Under the pieces are notes generated by a model. That model saw only the letters and a list, made by a program, of their open reading frames with translations. It was not told the origin of the DNA and did not search any database. This document shows positions 7,668-14,974 of a DNA stretch of 34,197 nucleotides, piece by piece; the first letter of the stretch is position 1, and every line of letters begins with the position of its first letter. A program made the position numbers and the translations under genes. Origin of the DNA: a virus. Location: IMG/VR virus record IMGVR_UViG_3300024259_000825, positions 1 through 34,197 of that record; one strand, written 5' to 3'.

Positions 7668-8455
7668 ACCCTCGCAAGTAGGTTAGAGTACTGTTCATTT
7701 CTCAACCAATCGTTACCCGATTCTGCCCACCATGGGCGCAACTCGGCCCCGATTACATGCATACCCGCTGTATGCGCTCCGACGAGTAGCGCGCCTGTAC
7801 CCGAATGGGGATCGACGCACAACCCACCTCGCAACCCAAACAGCTTAGCGACCTTTACGGCCAACCATTGCGGCTTCTGCCCCATTACCCGATCGTCACC
7901 GTCTGGGGCGTTGGCTACCTTTCTCTTTTGGGCAGACTGGCCTGCGACTTTAGGCCCACCCCATACGTTATGAGACTCGCGCCCCTGCCCTAGCCAGTTT
8001 TCCGCGAGTCTGCACGGGCCTGGCATACGCGCTACCACGGCGAACTGAGCCGCAGACAGTAGGCGCGACTTCCTGATTACGGGAGTTGGGTTAGATACAT
8101 GCCATACCAGCGAGTCGGCTCTGTCGGCGCCCATGATGTCTACTGCCATCTTCTTAAATGACGACACTTGATCGTCACTGCACCAAATGACGGCCACACC
8201 AGAAGGCGCTAAGATACGCTTCCAACGCCGGAAATGGGCGATAGGCTCGTACGGGATGTCGTCGTACGCACCCACAGATCGCCACCCACTCGGCCGGTCA
8301 CTCATAGCCCCGATAGCCTCAGACCCGAGGTTGTATGGCACGTCGGTATGCAGCAAGTCCACGCTATGATCGGCTAATCGCGGGTATAGGACGGTGAGTG
8401 CGTCGCCAGCCAGGATTACTGGGGAGTCAGATCCCGAAAGATAGCCCCGTTGCAC
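7664..8455 (-). CDS. DNA methyltransferase (N4/N6 type, motif IV before motif I)
   Basis: Transfers a methyl group from SAM to adenine N6 or cytosine N4 in DNA. Near residue 38 is TDVPYNLG, the catalytic motif IV, here D-V-P-Y instead of D/S-P-P-Y. Near residue 215 is DPHSGTGALLVGA with HVIGAEL after it, the SAM-binding motif I. That order matches the beta group of amino-methyltransferases. A frame continues to 8752, but the separate gene at 8416-8649 occupies that space, so I place the start at GTG 8455-8453; this start is uncertain. No restriction nuclease lies next to it, so it is probably an orphan enzyme protecting or marking phage DNA. Confidence 0.8.
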   Translation of the reverse strand: MQRGYLSGSDSPVILAGDALTVLYPRLADHSVDLLHTDVPYNLGSEAIGAMSDRPSGWRSVGAYDDIPYEPIAHFRRWKRILAPSGVAVIWCSDDQVSSFKKMAVDIMGADRADSLVWHVSNPTPVIRKSRLLSAAQFAVVARMPGPCRLAENWLGQGRESHNVWGGPKVAGQSAQKRKVANAPDGDDRVMGQKPQWLAVKVAKLFGLRGGLCVDPHSGTGALLVGAHTAGMHVIGAELRPWWAESGNDWLRNEQYSNLLARV

Positions 8456-8649
8456 CTTTTCGCTGCGTTTTCCACTAGCTTTACGTCCTCGTCGCTTGCC
8501 TCTTGTCGCATTACACGCCCCATCGCCCCTAGCACCTTTCTTACCTGGCGGGGGAGGGACTCGTACGCCTCCTCGGCCTGACCTACTGTCTCTGGCTCGG
8601 GCAATCCGACTAGAGCGAGGCATACCTCGCAATCGCATTTTGTCGTCAT
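8416..8649 (-). CDS. Small protein with N-terminal Cys cluster
   Basis: A 77-residue product starting MTTKCDCEVCLALVGLP, with cysteines in C-x-C-x2-C order at residues 5, 7 and 10, followed by an alpha-helical region (AEEAYESLPRQVRKVLGAMG). The ATG overlaps the upstream stop as ATGA, the typical coupling in this genome, which supports this frame over the methyltransferase frame running through the same bases. It overlaps the proposed methyltransferase start by about 40 bases. Function unknown. Confidence 0.65.
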   Translation of the reverse strand: MTTKCDCEVCLALVGLPEPETVGQAEEAYESLPRQVRKVLGAMGRVMRQEASDEDVKLVENAAKRCNGAIFRDLTPQ

Positions 8650-9335
8650 TCTGCATCCTCAATCCCAGCGCGCTTAGTCGCGACAGCTTTGGCCATTGCC
8701 GCAATATCGGCGTCTGTATAGCCATCTTCAATGAGTGGCATAGCGCCTCCACCTACCGTATCTGTCGCCGTCTCTATTCTCGCTGCGGCGTCTGCAGCGT
8801 CGTTAGCGATTACGCGCCTCTTCTCGCCCATACGCTTGTCCAGTTGCACTAGAGCGCCGATCGCACCTTCAAGAGACTTAGGCTTAACAGCCTCAATACC
8901 AGCCTTATCATCGCCCTGGATATGCTTCATAGCGATAGCACTCGCCAACTCCAAAGAGACCATCTCCTCTATTTCGCGCTGTACGAGTTCTGTTTGCGCA
9001 TGCTCCATGACCGCCGCCCGGATATCTTGCCAGAACTCCTGTCGCCTACTGCGCCATTTATCTTTCTGCGCGACTTTCATTACATACGCTAAACTGCAAC
9101 AGTCCCTGATATACGTCGCCCCTTCGTCTTCTGACATTACGCCAGTAGTCCATACCTGCCTAACGCCCATACCCGGGTTTCGCATATATACATGGTACGC
9201 GCGAAAGATCGCCATGCGTGTTAGCGCGGACTTGTCCAATACGACCACCGAAGTTGCTACCGAGATCGGAGCCTTCTTCTTGGCTTTCTTTTTACGACTC
9301 TTTCGCTTCTTCGGTGGGGCAGGTGGGCGACGCAT
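8646..9335 (-). CDS. Helical DNA-binding-like protein, perhaps small terminase type
   Basis: The 229-residue product begins with a Pro/Lys tail (MRRPPAPPKKRKSRKKKAKK), another member of the recurring tail set. The body is alpha-helical: RMAIFRAYHVYMRNPGMGVR, then KDKWRSRRQEFWQDIRAAVM near residues 90-110, and a long helix (VQREIEEMVSLELASAIAMK). The W-x-x-R-R-x-E-F pattern after a possible HTH recalls small terminase subunits and related phage proteins, but no large terminase lies beside it, so this is a weak family guess. It follows the RuvC-like gene by three bases. Confidence 0.6.
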   Translation of the reverse strand: MRRPPAPPKKRKSRKKKAKKKAPISVATSVVVLDKSALTRMAIFRAYHVYMRNPGMGVRQVWTTGVMSEDEGATYIRDCCSLAYVMKVAQKDKWRSRRQEFWQDIRAAVMEHAQTELVQREIEEMVSLELASAIAMKHIQGDDKAGIEAVKPKSLEGAIGALVQLDKRMGEKRRVIANDAADAAARIETATDTVGGGAMPLIEDGYTDADIAAMAKAVATKRAGIEDAE

Positions 9336-9338
9336 AAT

Positions 9339-9986
9339 CTACTTCTTACGGGCAGGGGGAGGAGGAGGAGCACGGCGTTTAGGGGCCTTGAGAGGCTCCA
9401 AAACGGCCGCGGGGGGCTCAGGGGTAGGCGCGGGTACCTGAGGCGTAGAAACGCGTAGCAACGCCCTCAGGGTGTCGTGGTGCTCTGCTGCGATCACTGC
9501 CCCGCAGGCATCGACGGGGTGCTCCCTTCTGGCCTTGGGTAGCCCTTCCAGGAACTCGCCAATATTGTCGAAGCCGGGGCGAGCACGAAGCCATGTCTCC
9601 ATTTCCACCTTACTCGCTGTCTTCTTGTTACACACGGCGAGCTTAATTTCGCCAGTAGGGATCTGAAGTACGGGCAGACCCATACTCTCGCATTGCATGA
9701 CACACAAGCCCCACGACATGCCAATCATGGCGCAACTAGCCGAGTTGCGCGGCCATGACTGTTCCTCGAACACGACAGCAACGACCTCCTCGAACGGCAC
9801 CTCATTACGCAGATACCGGGCCTGGGCCTGCATACGGCTTACCCGATCTTCAGACGCTCTAATCCGCTTAGTGGTTTTCTTCGTCTGTACAGTTCCCGCA
9901 TGGATAAGGTCGAAACCCTCGTCGGTCATTTCGACTAGACACCAACCAAGGTTAGCGAGTCCAGTATCAATTCCTAGCACTTTCAT
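9339..9986 (-). CDS. ruvC: RuvC-like Holliday junction resolvase
   Basis: Resolves four-way DNA junctions formed in recombination-dependent replication. Acidic active-site candidates are D7 in MKVLGIDTGLANLGW, E74 or E75 in VVFEEQSWPRNS, and D159 in HPVDACGA, in the order and spacing of the RuvC/RNase H fold. At 215 residues it is a little longer than bacterial RuvC (about 170) because of a Pro-rich extension after residue 175 that ends RRAPPPPPARKK. Its start overlaps the SbcC-like gene by 20 bases, and the context of SbcCD, RecA and SSB supports the role. Confidence 0.85.
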   Translation of the reverse strand: MKVLGIDTGLANLGWCLVEMTDEGFDLIHAGTVQTKKTTKRIRASEDRVSRMQAQARYLRNEVPFEEVVAVVFEEQSWPRNSASCAMIGMSWGLCVMQCESMGLPVLQIPTGEIKLAVCNKKTASKVEMETWLRARPGFDNIGEFLEGLPKARREHPVDACGAVIAAEHHDTLRALLRVSTPQVPAPTPEPPAAVLEPLKAPKRRAPPPPPARKK

Positions 9987-11829
9987 GGTACACCTTACTT
10001 CCTTCTTTCTCGCGGACTACACTAATCACACGAGGCAGTGACCCCGATAACGCGGGATCGTGATCGATTACGATTACGTCTGCAACGCCCGACCTGTGTA
10101 TAGCGGTAGCGACGCCTACCTTACCCTGTTCGTCCAACCCAGAGAACACCTCTTCGTCTAGAACCAACAGAGACAACGAAAGCGAACCACCTCGGCTAAA
10201 CGCCGCAGCAACTCCTAGGTCTACCGCGATGTTGATACGTCGGCGCTCGCCGCCACTAAAATTAAGTATACCGCGAGGCCTTACCGTGCCGTCGTCGCGC
10301 TTAAAAGACAAGATAGTCTGTATCTCTCGCTTGTCGATACCTCGTACCGATTTAGTAGGGCGAAACTCCACGGACATACGACCGTCAGACAACACGGCCA
10401 ACCATGCATTGGCCCCAGCTTCGATGGCTGCGAGTACGGCATCACCAATAGACGCGCGCACTCCCTTAGGCGATAGCAACTCCGCCCATGACCCAGCGAT
10501 AATAGCCTCGTAACGGTAGTATGCCTCCAGCTCTCTAAAGCACAGCGCCTCTCGTTTCAATCCGTACAACTGTCCGCGAGCCTGGTCTACCGTTCCCTTA
10601 TGCGGGTTAGTCGCCGCCTTAAGGTCGTCCATGCGGCCAGTCGCCGCCTTCAGTGCAGCATCGACCATCGGGGCCTGGTCTGGGCGTAACACCATGGAAC
10701 CCAGACGGCTCGCCCATTGTTTGTGCTCCTCGGCTAACCACGCCTTAGCCGCCCCTCGAGCTTCGATCGCGTCTCTATGGAACTTCTCCGCCGATTCCGC
10801 GCTATCTCGCAGCCCAGGGATCTTACCGTCCTTGACACCTCTCAAGGCCTTAGCTGCCGCCTTCCCGACCTTCTCACTGCACATAGGGCACGGCTCGCCT
10901 TCCTTGAGGCTCTCTAGTTCTCGTTGTCGTGTTTCAGCCGTTCGTAGTGCGGCCATAGCCCTAGACAGTTGAGACATGGACGCGCCCACAGAGGAGTCGT
11001 ATGGCTCTACGTCGATAGAAGGCTCGTCTGCTTGTAACTGTGCTCGCTCCATAGCGATGTCACACATTCGAGCGTCGGCCTTCTGGGCTTCGTCCAGTTG
11101 CACCATCATAGCGGCGACTTGCGCCTCTGCTTCGGCGACCTGGTGCCGGTGCTCGATAGTCCAGCGTCCCGCCTTTGCTTCTAGGGACGATACATCGTAA
11201 CTAGCAGTGCGGCGCTCGGCGTCCTCGGCTCGCCTACCATACGTGTCCGCCTTGGAATTGTTCTCTCGCGCTCGCAACCTGGCTATATCGTAAGAACCGG
11301 ATAGAACCTCGCTACCAGATATAGCGTCGATGATTTCGCGCTTACGAGTGTCCGTAGCCTCGGCGAAGTTCCATACATCGTTCTGACCACGTACCACCGT
11401 ACGAACGAATGTATCGTATTCCACACCGATCAGAGCGTCCACCGTCTTCTGGTCGTTGCCTATCTTCTTACCCTTAGTGTTCTCGATTGATACATCGTCT
11501 GACTTACTACGGGTACGAGTGCGAGTGATTACATACCCGCGCTTGGGCTTGTCGGCTCTGAACAGGCGAACCGTTACCCGCGCCTCTTTCATGTCCTCGT
11601 TTACGATATCCCGCCCTTTAAGCATTCGGGTACTCGTACCCATGCGCTCAGGCGGGCACTTACCGTATAAGCACCAGGTGAGACCGCGAGACACGCCCGA
11701 CGATTTACCCGACCCATTGATCCCCACTACGGCGACAGGGCCTTGGGCCCCGAACTGGAACGTTTGTGGTAGTTCGCCATAGGACATAAAGCCCTGTAGC
11801 TCGATCGTTGCTAGGACAAGTCCTGCCAT
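9967..11829 (-). CDS. sbcC: SbcC/Rad50-like recombination ATPase (T4 gp46 type)
   Basis: ATPase partner of the SbcD nuclease, processing DNA ends for recombination. Visible parts in order: Walker A GINGSGKS at 36-43, Q-loop RGQNDVW near 149, a long helical middle, zinc-hook EPCPMC with C314 and C317, ABC signature NFSGGERRR near 523-531, Walker B SLLVLDEEVFSGLD with D558/E559, and a switch His in VIDHD near 590. At 620 residues it is shorter than bacterial SbcC (about 1000), close to phage gp46. ATG 11829 has AGAGGA upstream and overlaps the sbcD end by 19 bases. Confidence 0.93.
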   Translation of the reverse strand: MAGLVLATIELQGFMSYGELPQTFQFGAQGPVAVVGINGSGKSSGVSRGLTWCLYGKCPPERMGTSTRMLKGRDIVNEDMKEARVTVRLFRADKPKRGYVITRTRTRSKSDDVSIENTKGKKIGNDQKTVDALIGVEYDTFVRTVVRGQNDVWNFAEATDTRKREIIDAISGSEVLSGSYDIARLRARENNSKADTYGRRAEDAERRTASYDVSSLEAKAGRWTIEHRHQVAEAEAQVAAMMVQLDEAQKADARMCDIAMERAQLQADEPSIDVEPYDSSVGASMSQLSRAMAALRTAETRQRELESLKEGEPCPMCSEKVGKAAAKALRGVKDGKIPGLRDSAESAEKFHRDAIEARGAAKAWLAEEHKQWASRLGSMVLRPDQAPMVDAALKAATGRMDDLKAATNPHKGTVDQARGQLYGLKREALCFRELEAYYRYEAIIAGSWAELLSPKGVRASIGDAVLAAIEAGANAWLAVLSDGRMSVEFRPTKSVRGIDKREIQTILSFKRDDGTVRPRGILNFSGGERRRINIAVDLGVAAAFSRGGSLSLSLLVLDEEVFSGLDEQGKVGVATAIHRSGVADVIVIDHDPALSGSLPRVISVVREKEGSKVYHESARN

Positions 11830-12821
11830 AGTTCCTCTCGCTGTGCGAAAGCGTGCATGTCTGTAGGAGCTGCCGCGGCGTTGCGTTCCATATACGACAC
11901 TACCGCGCCTAACACGTCCCCACTAAAATCGTCGATTGACCTGGCTGTCGGGGTGCTGATCGGCCGATACATAACCGGGGCGATGATACCCGCCTTCTCC
12001 AGCGTCGCTGACATATTGGGCACGTCTGCCCTTGACGCAGACACTATTACGCGAACCTTATCTCGGTCTTCTAGCCAGTCAGGCTTCACAGGGGCACCGT
12101 CGCCTATGTCCCAGTGGATCGTAACATGCCTAGGCGCCCCTAACCCCTTGAACGGCTTACGAATAGGGATCAGCGACTTACTCGCGTCCTTCCACAGTAA
12201 CCAACCCTTGTCCTGCCCTTCCTCGCTAAATGTAAGCTGATACGGTGAGCCGCAATACACGACACGCCCCAGAACTTGAGGCATATGGTAGTGGCCAGAC
12301 ACCACGAGTGTATCAGCCGGGATAGAGCGCACCGACCCGCCACGACGACACTTATACATATCGTTTAGATACGCGCCCTTGAATCCATGATGGCAGAACA
12401 CGAGCTTAGGGGCTACGCCGCTCCGGTCCTTCAGTACGTATTGAAACACACTGTCGAAGTCGTGTGTATACGGGATCGCGCCTCCAATAGTGCCAAATCT
12501 TGGTATCCGCAACTGAGGAGTTGGGTGAGATACGACAATTGAAGAACCGCCGTGCAAACCTTCCAACGCGTTTCGGTACTCGTCGTATTGATCGTGATTT
12601 CCTGGAACCAGTACGATAGGCCCAGGCCAGCTAAACAGAAGGTCTCTTAGGCGATTCCACAAGGGCATATTGGCCGACACACCTTGCTCGAACACGTCCC
12701 CACAGACCACCGTAACACCCCCATACTTACTCGCGTCTTTACGCAACTGCTCTAACGCTGCGAATACATACGGGGCGGTGGCCTGGGTTAGGTGTAGGTC
12801 GCTGGTAGCTCTAATCCTCAA
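11811..12821 (-). CDS. sbcD: SbcD/Mre11-like nuclease (T4 gp47 type)
   Basis: Metal-dependent phosphoesterase that works with the SbcC-like ATPase. The calcineurin-type motifs are complete: MRIRATSDLHL with D8 and H10, GDVFEQG (D42), VPGNHDQYDEY (N75, H76, D77), CHHGF (144-145) and SGHYH (176-179). Length 336 fits phage gp47. The start is TTG 12821-12819; GGAGG six bases upstream decides it, and it overlaps the end of the HNH gene by 11 bases. Being directly before sbcC in the same operon, the two form the usual complex. Confidence 0.93.
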   Translation of the reverse strand: MRIRATSDLHLTQATAPYVFAALEQLRKDASKYGGVTVVCGDVFEQGVSANMPLWNRLRDLLFSWPGPIVLVPGNHDQYDEYRNALEGLHGGSSIVVSHPTPQLRIPRFGTIGGAIPYTHDFDSVFQYVLKDRSGVAPKLVFCHHGFKGAYLNDMYKCRRGGSVRSIPADTLVVSGHYHMPQVLGRVVYCGSPYQLTFSEEGQDKGWLLWKDASKSLIPIRKPFKGLGAPRHVTIHWDIGDGAPVKPDWLEDRDKVRVIVSASRADVPNMSATLEKAGIIAPVMYRPISTPTARSIDDFSGDVLGAVVSYMERNAAAAPTDMHAFAQREELWQDLS

Positions 12822-13302
12822 CGTGCCTCCATGTTTTCCTAGTTACGATTTGAGAAACAGTCCCTATCGCAATTTCAAACTTATTAGCGAGATCTTTGTA
12901 CGTACTTCCTTCCTTTCTCATAGCGCGCAACTGCATCACCTTTTCGCATGTCATTCTAGTATTACCGTTTCTCTCGCCAACTTGCGATGTTCCGTGCTCC
13001 ACCTTACGAGCGTGGTTTCTCTTTCTTGTTTCCCACTTGAGATTTCGCAATCGGTTGTCAAGGCGATTTCCGTTTATGTGCGACGATTCCTTACCTGGAG
13101 GAGGCGGGCCTTTGAACGTAATAAGGACGATTCGATTCCACCTAACCGTTTTCAACCCGCTGTCGTCTTGCATAAGGGTGGCATGTCTATAGCCCCACTT
13201 ATTAACAGAGCCTCGTAGATTACGCCGAAACCCCTTGTGCCGTATGGACCCGTTGGGATGTGCTTCGTACTTACGAAATCCTGGGACAGTTTTCCAACGC
13301 AT
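12811..13302 (-). CDS. HNH homing endonuclease with NUMOD4-like and HTH parts
   Basis: A free-standing mobile gene product that nicks or cuts DNA so that its own gene spreads. Residues 1-45 resemble NUMOD4 (WKTVPGFRKYEAHPNGSIRH). Residues 55-95 resemble HNH_3, with SHINGNRLDNRLRNLKW containing the catalytic His and the N/D framework. A C-terminal HTH (STYKDLANKFEIAIGTVSQI) gives DNA specificity. I start at ATG 13302-13300, since GGAGG lies five bases upstream; a second ATG at 13320 is in the hairpin arm. It is inserted between recA and sbcD and looks AT-richer than its neighbours, consistent with transfer. Confidence 0.9.
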   Translation of the reverse strand: MRWKTVPGFRKYEAHPNGSIRHKGFRRNLRGSVNKWGYRHATLMQDDSGLKTVRWNRIVLITFKGPPPPGKESSHINGNRLDNRLRNLKWETRKRNHARKVEHGTSQVGERNGNTRMTCEKVMQLRAMRKEGSTYKDLANKFEIAIGTVSQIVTRKTWRHVED

Positions 13303-13320
13303 GGCAGCCTCCGCTGCCAT
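13301..13320 (-). promoter_or_regulatory. RBS-sequestering hairpin of the HNH gene
   Basis: On the minus strand ATGGCAGC, loop GGAG, GCTGCCAT form a perfect 8-bp stem. The ribosome site GGAGG lies in the loop and first stem pair, and the start codon ATG 13302 overlaps the 3' arm. Folding would hide the start site. Similar RBS hairpins are known for T4 homing endonuclease genes, where they limit translation of early read-through transcripts. Confidence 0.7.
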
Positions 13321-13342
13321 TATACACGCCTAGAGCATGGGT

Positions 13343-14785
13343 TTACCGGCCTTCCATAAACAATGCCTTAAGCGTCGCCCACAACACAGGATCGTCTGCC
13401 ATCATGTTAGACAACCCCATCCATCCTCTAAACGATTTATCGCTAGTCCCCAGGATCGACGGATCTACGAATCTACTCCAGGCGCCACCAACCCTGATAA
13501 TGCCTCTCGCTTTGAAGTCTTGATACATCGCAAAGGCGTTCTCTGCGCCACGGCCGAATACCAGGCCATACTCCTCTGTTCGAAACGGCGACTCAATCTT
13601 GTTTTTAGGGACCTTGATTCGGACGATTTGGCCGAGTGGCGGTTCCTTGTTCGTCTTCGCTGCCGTTGACTCGAAGATATCGCCGACCTTATCCACTTCA
13701 ATACGAATCGTCGTGTGGTACTTGATACCACCGCCACCATACGTCTCACTCGCCTTGTACCCGCTCCGATTGCCCATTTGCAGTTTTTCGTACCGCTGAT
13801 TAATCAGGACAAACCCGATCTGTTCATCGTCGATAAGCTGCACTAACCGTCTGAGGTTACGACGAATGACCCTAGCCGCCGACGCCGGGTGAATGTCCCT
13901 AGCGTCGCCGTCCAACTCGCCCTCGGTGGGCGTACCCGCTACGCTGTCCCATCCGACGATAATCGGCCTGTCTGCGGACTGTACTAGATCGTGTTCTTCC
14001 CCTGCGTCCCAGGCAGCCAGCGCTTTTTTCATCTCGACAGGGTCGTCTGTATGTACGATTACGGGCCTAAGGAGCTTCCGGACAGGCGCGTCTCGTACAC
14101 TGGTCTGCGGTAGGTTGTGCGCTTTCTGATACTCCAGGATCGCTGCCGCCTGCTCACGACCCCATCGAGACAATACGAACACCTTGATCGGCTTACGATG
14201 CTTCTGTCTATGCGTCGCCGGGTCGAACACTTCGAATCGGTACGTTGGGCACTTCGGGCACTTAGTCCCTGAACGAACTAGGGCGTTTCGCCATGCCTCG
14301 GCTCTATAGTGCGCCACGTTGCGGGCCAGGGTCTCAATCTCGTCAAACATGGTCTCTACAGTGCTACCGTCAATCCAAATCAGCGACTCGAAGTTGATAC
14401 CCAGGCGAGCCATGTACCCACGATTACGAGCCCGCTCCACATCGGCCAGCACACCGATCCCACCCTCTGCCTGGCACTGCGCGATGATTTGGTCCAGCAT
14501 CGTAGACTTACCGGCCCCAGGCCATCCACTAATCTCGGTCATTCGCCCAAGTGGGATCCCGGGAGTTCCGAGCGCGCGGTCCAAAGCAATATTACGAGTA
14601 CCGACGTACCCCCTAGGAGAGCCCATCTCGTCGCATACGTCCATAGTCGCCGCTGCGCCTACTCCGTGACCATCTCGAACATGACCAGCTAGTGCGCGAG
14701 CGTATGGATCGCCCATTGACGGTTTAGGCTTGCGCGGTCGCTTAGGCTTTCGTTTGGGGCGAGGCGGAGGGGGGGCTTTAGCCAT
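13343..14785 (-). CDS. recA: RecA/UvsX-like recombinase with polyproline-basic N-terminal tail
   Basis: Forms filaments on ssDNA and drives strand invasion. It starts MAKAPPPPRPKRKPKRPRKP at ATG 14785, behind GAGGA; the TAATG overlap joins it to the SSB -1 extension. Walker A is GWPGAGKST (87-95). Further RecA features are GVLADVERARN after it, a Walker-B-like PIIVGWDSVAGT, and FVLINQR with the Gly-rich ETYGGGGIKYHTTIRIEV. An inserted CPKCPTYRFEV segment around 180 may bind zinc. Length 480 exceeds bacterial RecA (about 350) because of the tail and inserts. Its neighbours SSB, the UvsY-like protein and SbcCD fit. Confidence 0.92.
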   Translation of the reverse strand: MAKAPPPPRPKRKPKRPRKPKPSMGDPYARALAGHVRDGHGVGAAATMDVCDEMGSPRGYVGTRNIALDRALGTPGIPLGRMTEISGWPGAGKSTMLDQIIAQCQAEGGIGVLADVERARNRGYMARLGINFESLIWIDGSTVETMFDEIETLARNVAHYRAEAWRNALVRSGTKCPKCPTYRFEVFDPATHRQKHRKPIKVFVLSRWGREQAAAILEYQKAHNLPQTSVRDAPVRKLLRPVIVHTDDPVEMKKALAAWDAGEEHDLVQSADRPIIVGWDSVAGTPTEGELDGDARDIHPASAARVIRRNLRRLVQLIDDEQIGFVLINQRYEKLQMGNRSGYKASETYGGGGIKYHTTIRIEVDKVGDIFESTAAKTNKEPPLGQIVRIKVPKNKIESPFRTEEYGLVFGRGAENAFAMYQDFKARGIIRVGGAWSRFVDPSILGTSDKSFRGWMGLSNMMADDPVLWATLKALFMEGR

Positions 14786-14961
14786 TATGGTCCTCGTAAT
14801 TCCTTCTTGAGAGTGTCTATGTCCACGATTTGGGGTAGCTCGTCGCCAGCACAAGAGGCCTTAACGTCGCTACCCCACGGGCATTCCACGCAGACTCGAT
14901 CGTCTGCCCAGTACTTCCCGAAACAGTGACAGTCGCCAGGGGGTGATTCTAGAAGTTGTCC
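14785..14961 (-). CDS. Cys-motif extension of SSB, reached only by -1 frameshift
   Basis: An open frame of 58 codons plus TAA in the -1 frame relative to the end of the ssDNA-binding protein. It reads GQLLESPPGDCHCFGKYW, then DDRVCVECPW and further to KKELRGP, and its stop overlaps the recA ATG. The cysteines C11, C13, C24, C27 and C37 match the C-F-x-x-Y...C-x2-C...C pattern of the small protein at 19647-20078. From the preceding in-frame stop (inside the SSB gene) there is no ATG, GTG, TTG or CTG before the Cys motif. The SSB frame ends over G_GGC_CCG (14967-14961), which allows a slip from GGC CCG to GGG CCC and would give a 482-residue fusion. A sequencing indel in the G5C3 run is the main alternative. 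Confidence 0.6.
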   Translation of the reverse strand, partial: GQLLESPPGDCHCFGKYWADDRVCVECPWGSDVKASCAGDELPQIVDIDTLKKELRGP

Positions 14962-14974
14962 GGGCCCCCTGGCG
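14934..14974. repeat. 10-bp perfect hairpin spanning the SSB stop and slippery site
   Basis: CGCCAGGGGG at 14934-14943 and CCCCCTGGCG at 14965-14974 are perfect complements; allowing one G-U pair the stem grows to 13 bp (14931-14977). The loop contains the SSB stop codon, and one arm overlaps the slippery heptamer. No T-run follows, so it is not a standard terminator. It may affect frameshifting, mRNA stability or re-initiation at recA. Confidence 0.6.

Noticed and set aside
7664-8752. Long methyltransferase frame starting at 8752
   Set aside because: The upstream 100 codons lie over the separate, ATGA-coupled gene at 8416-8649 and read as basic low-complexity sequence; a start near 8455 is preferred.
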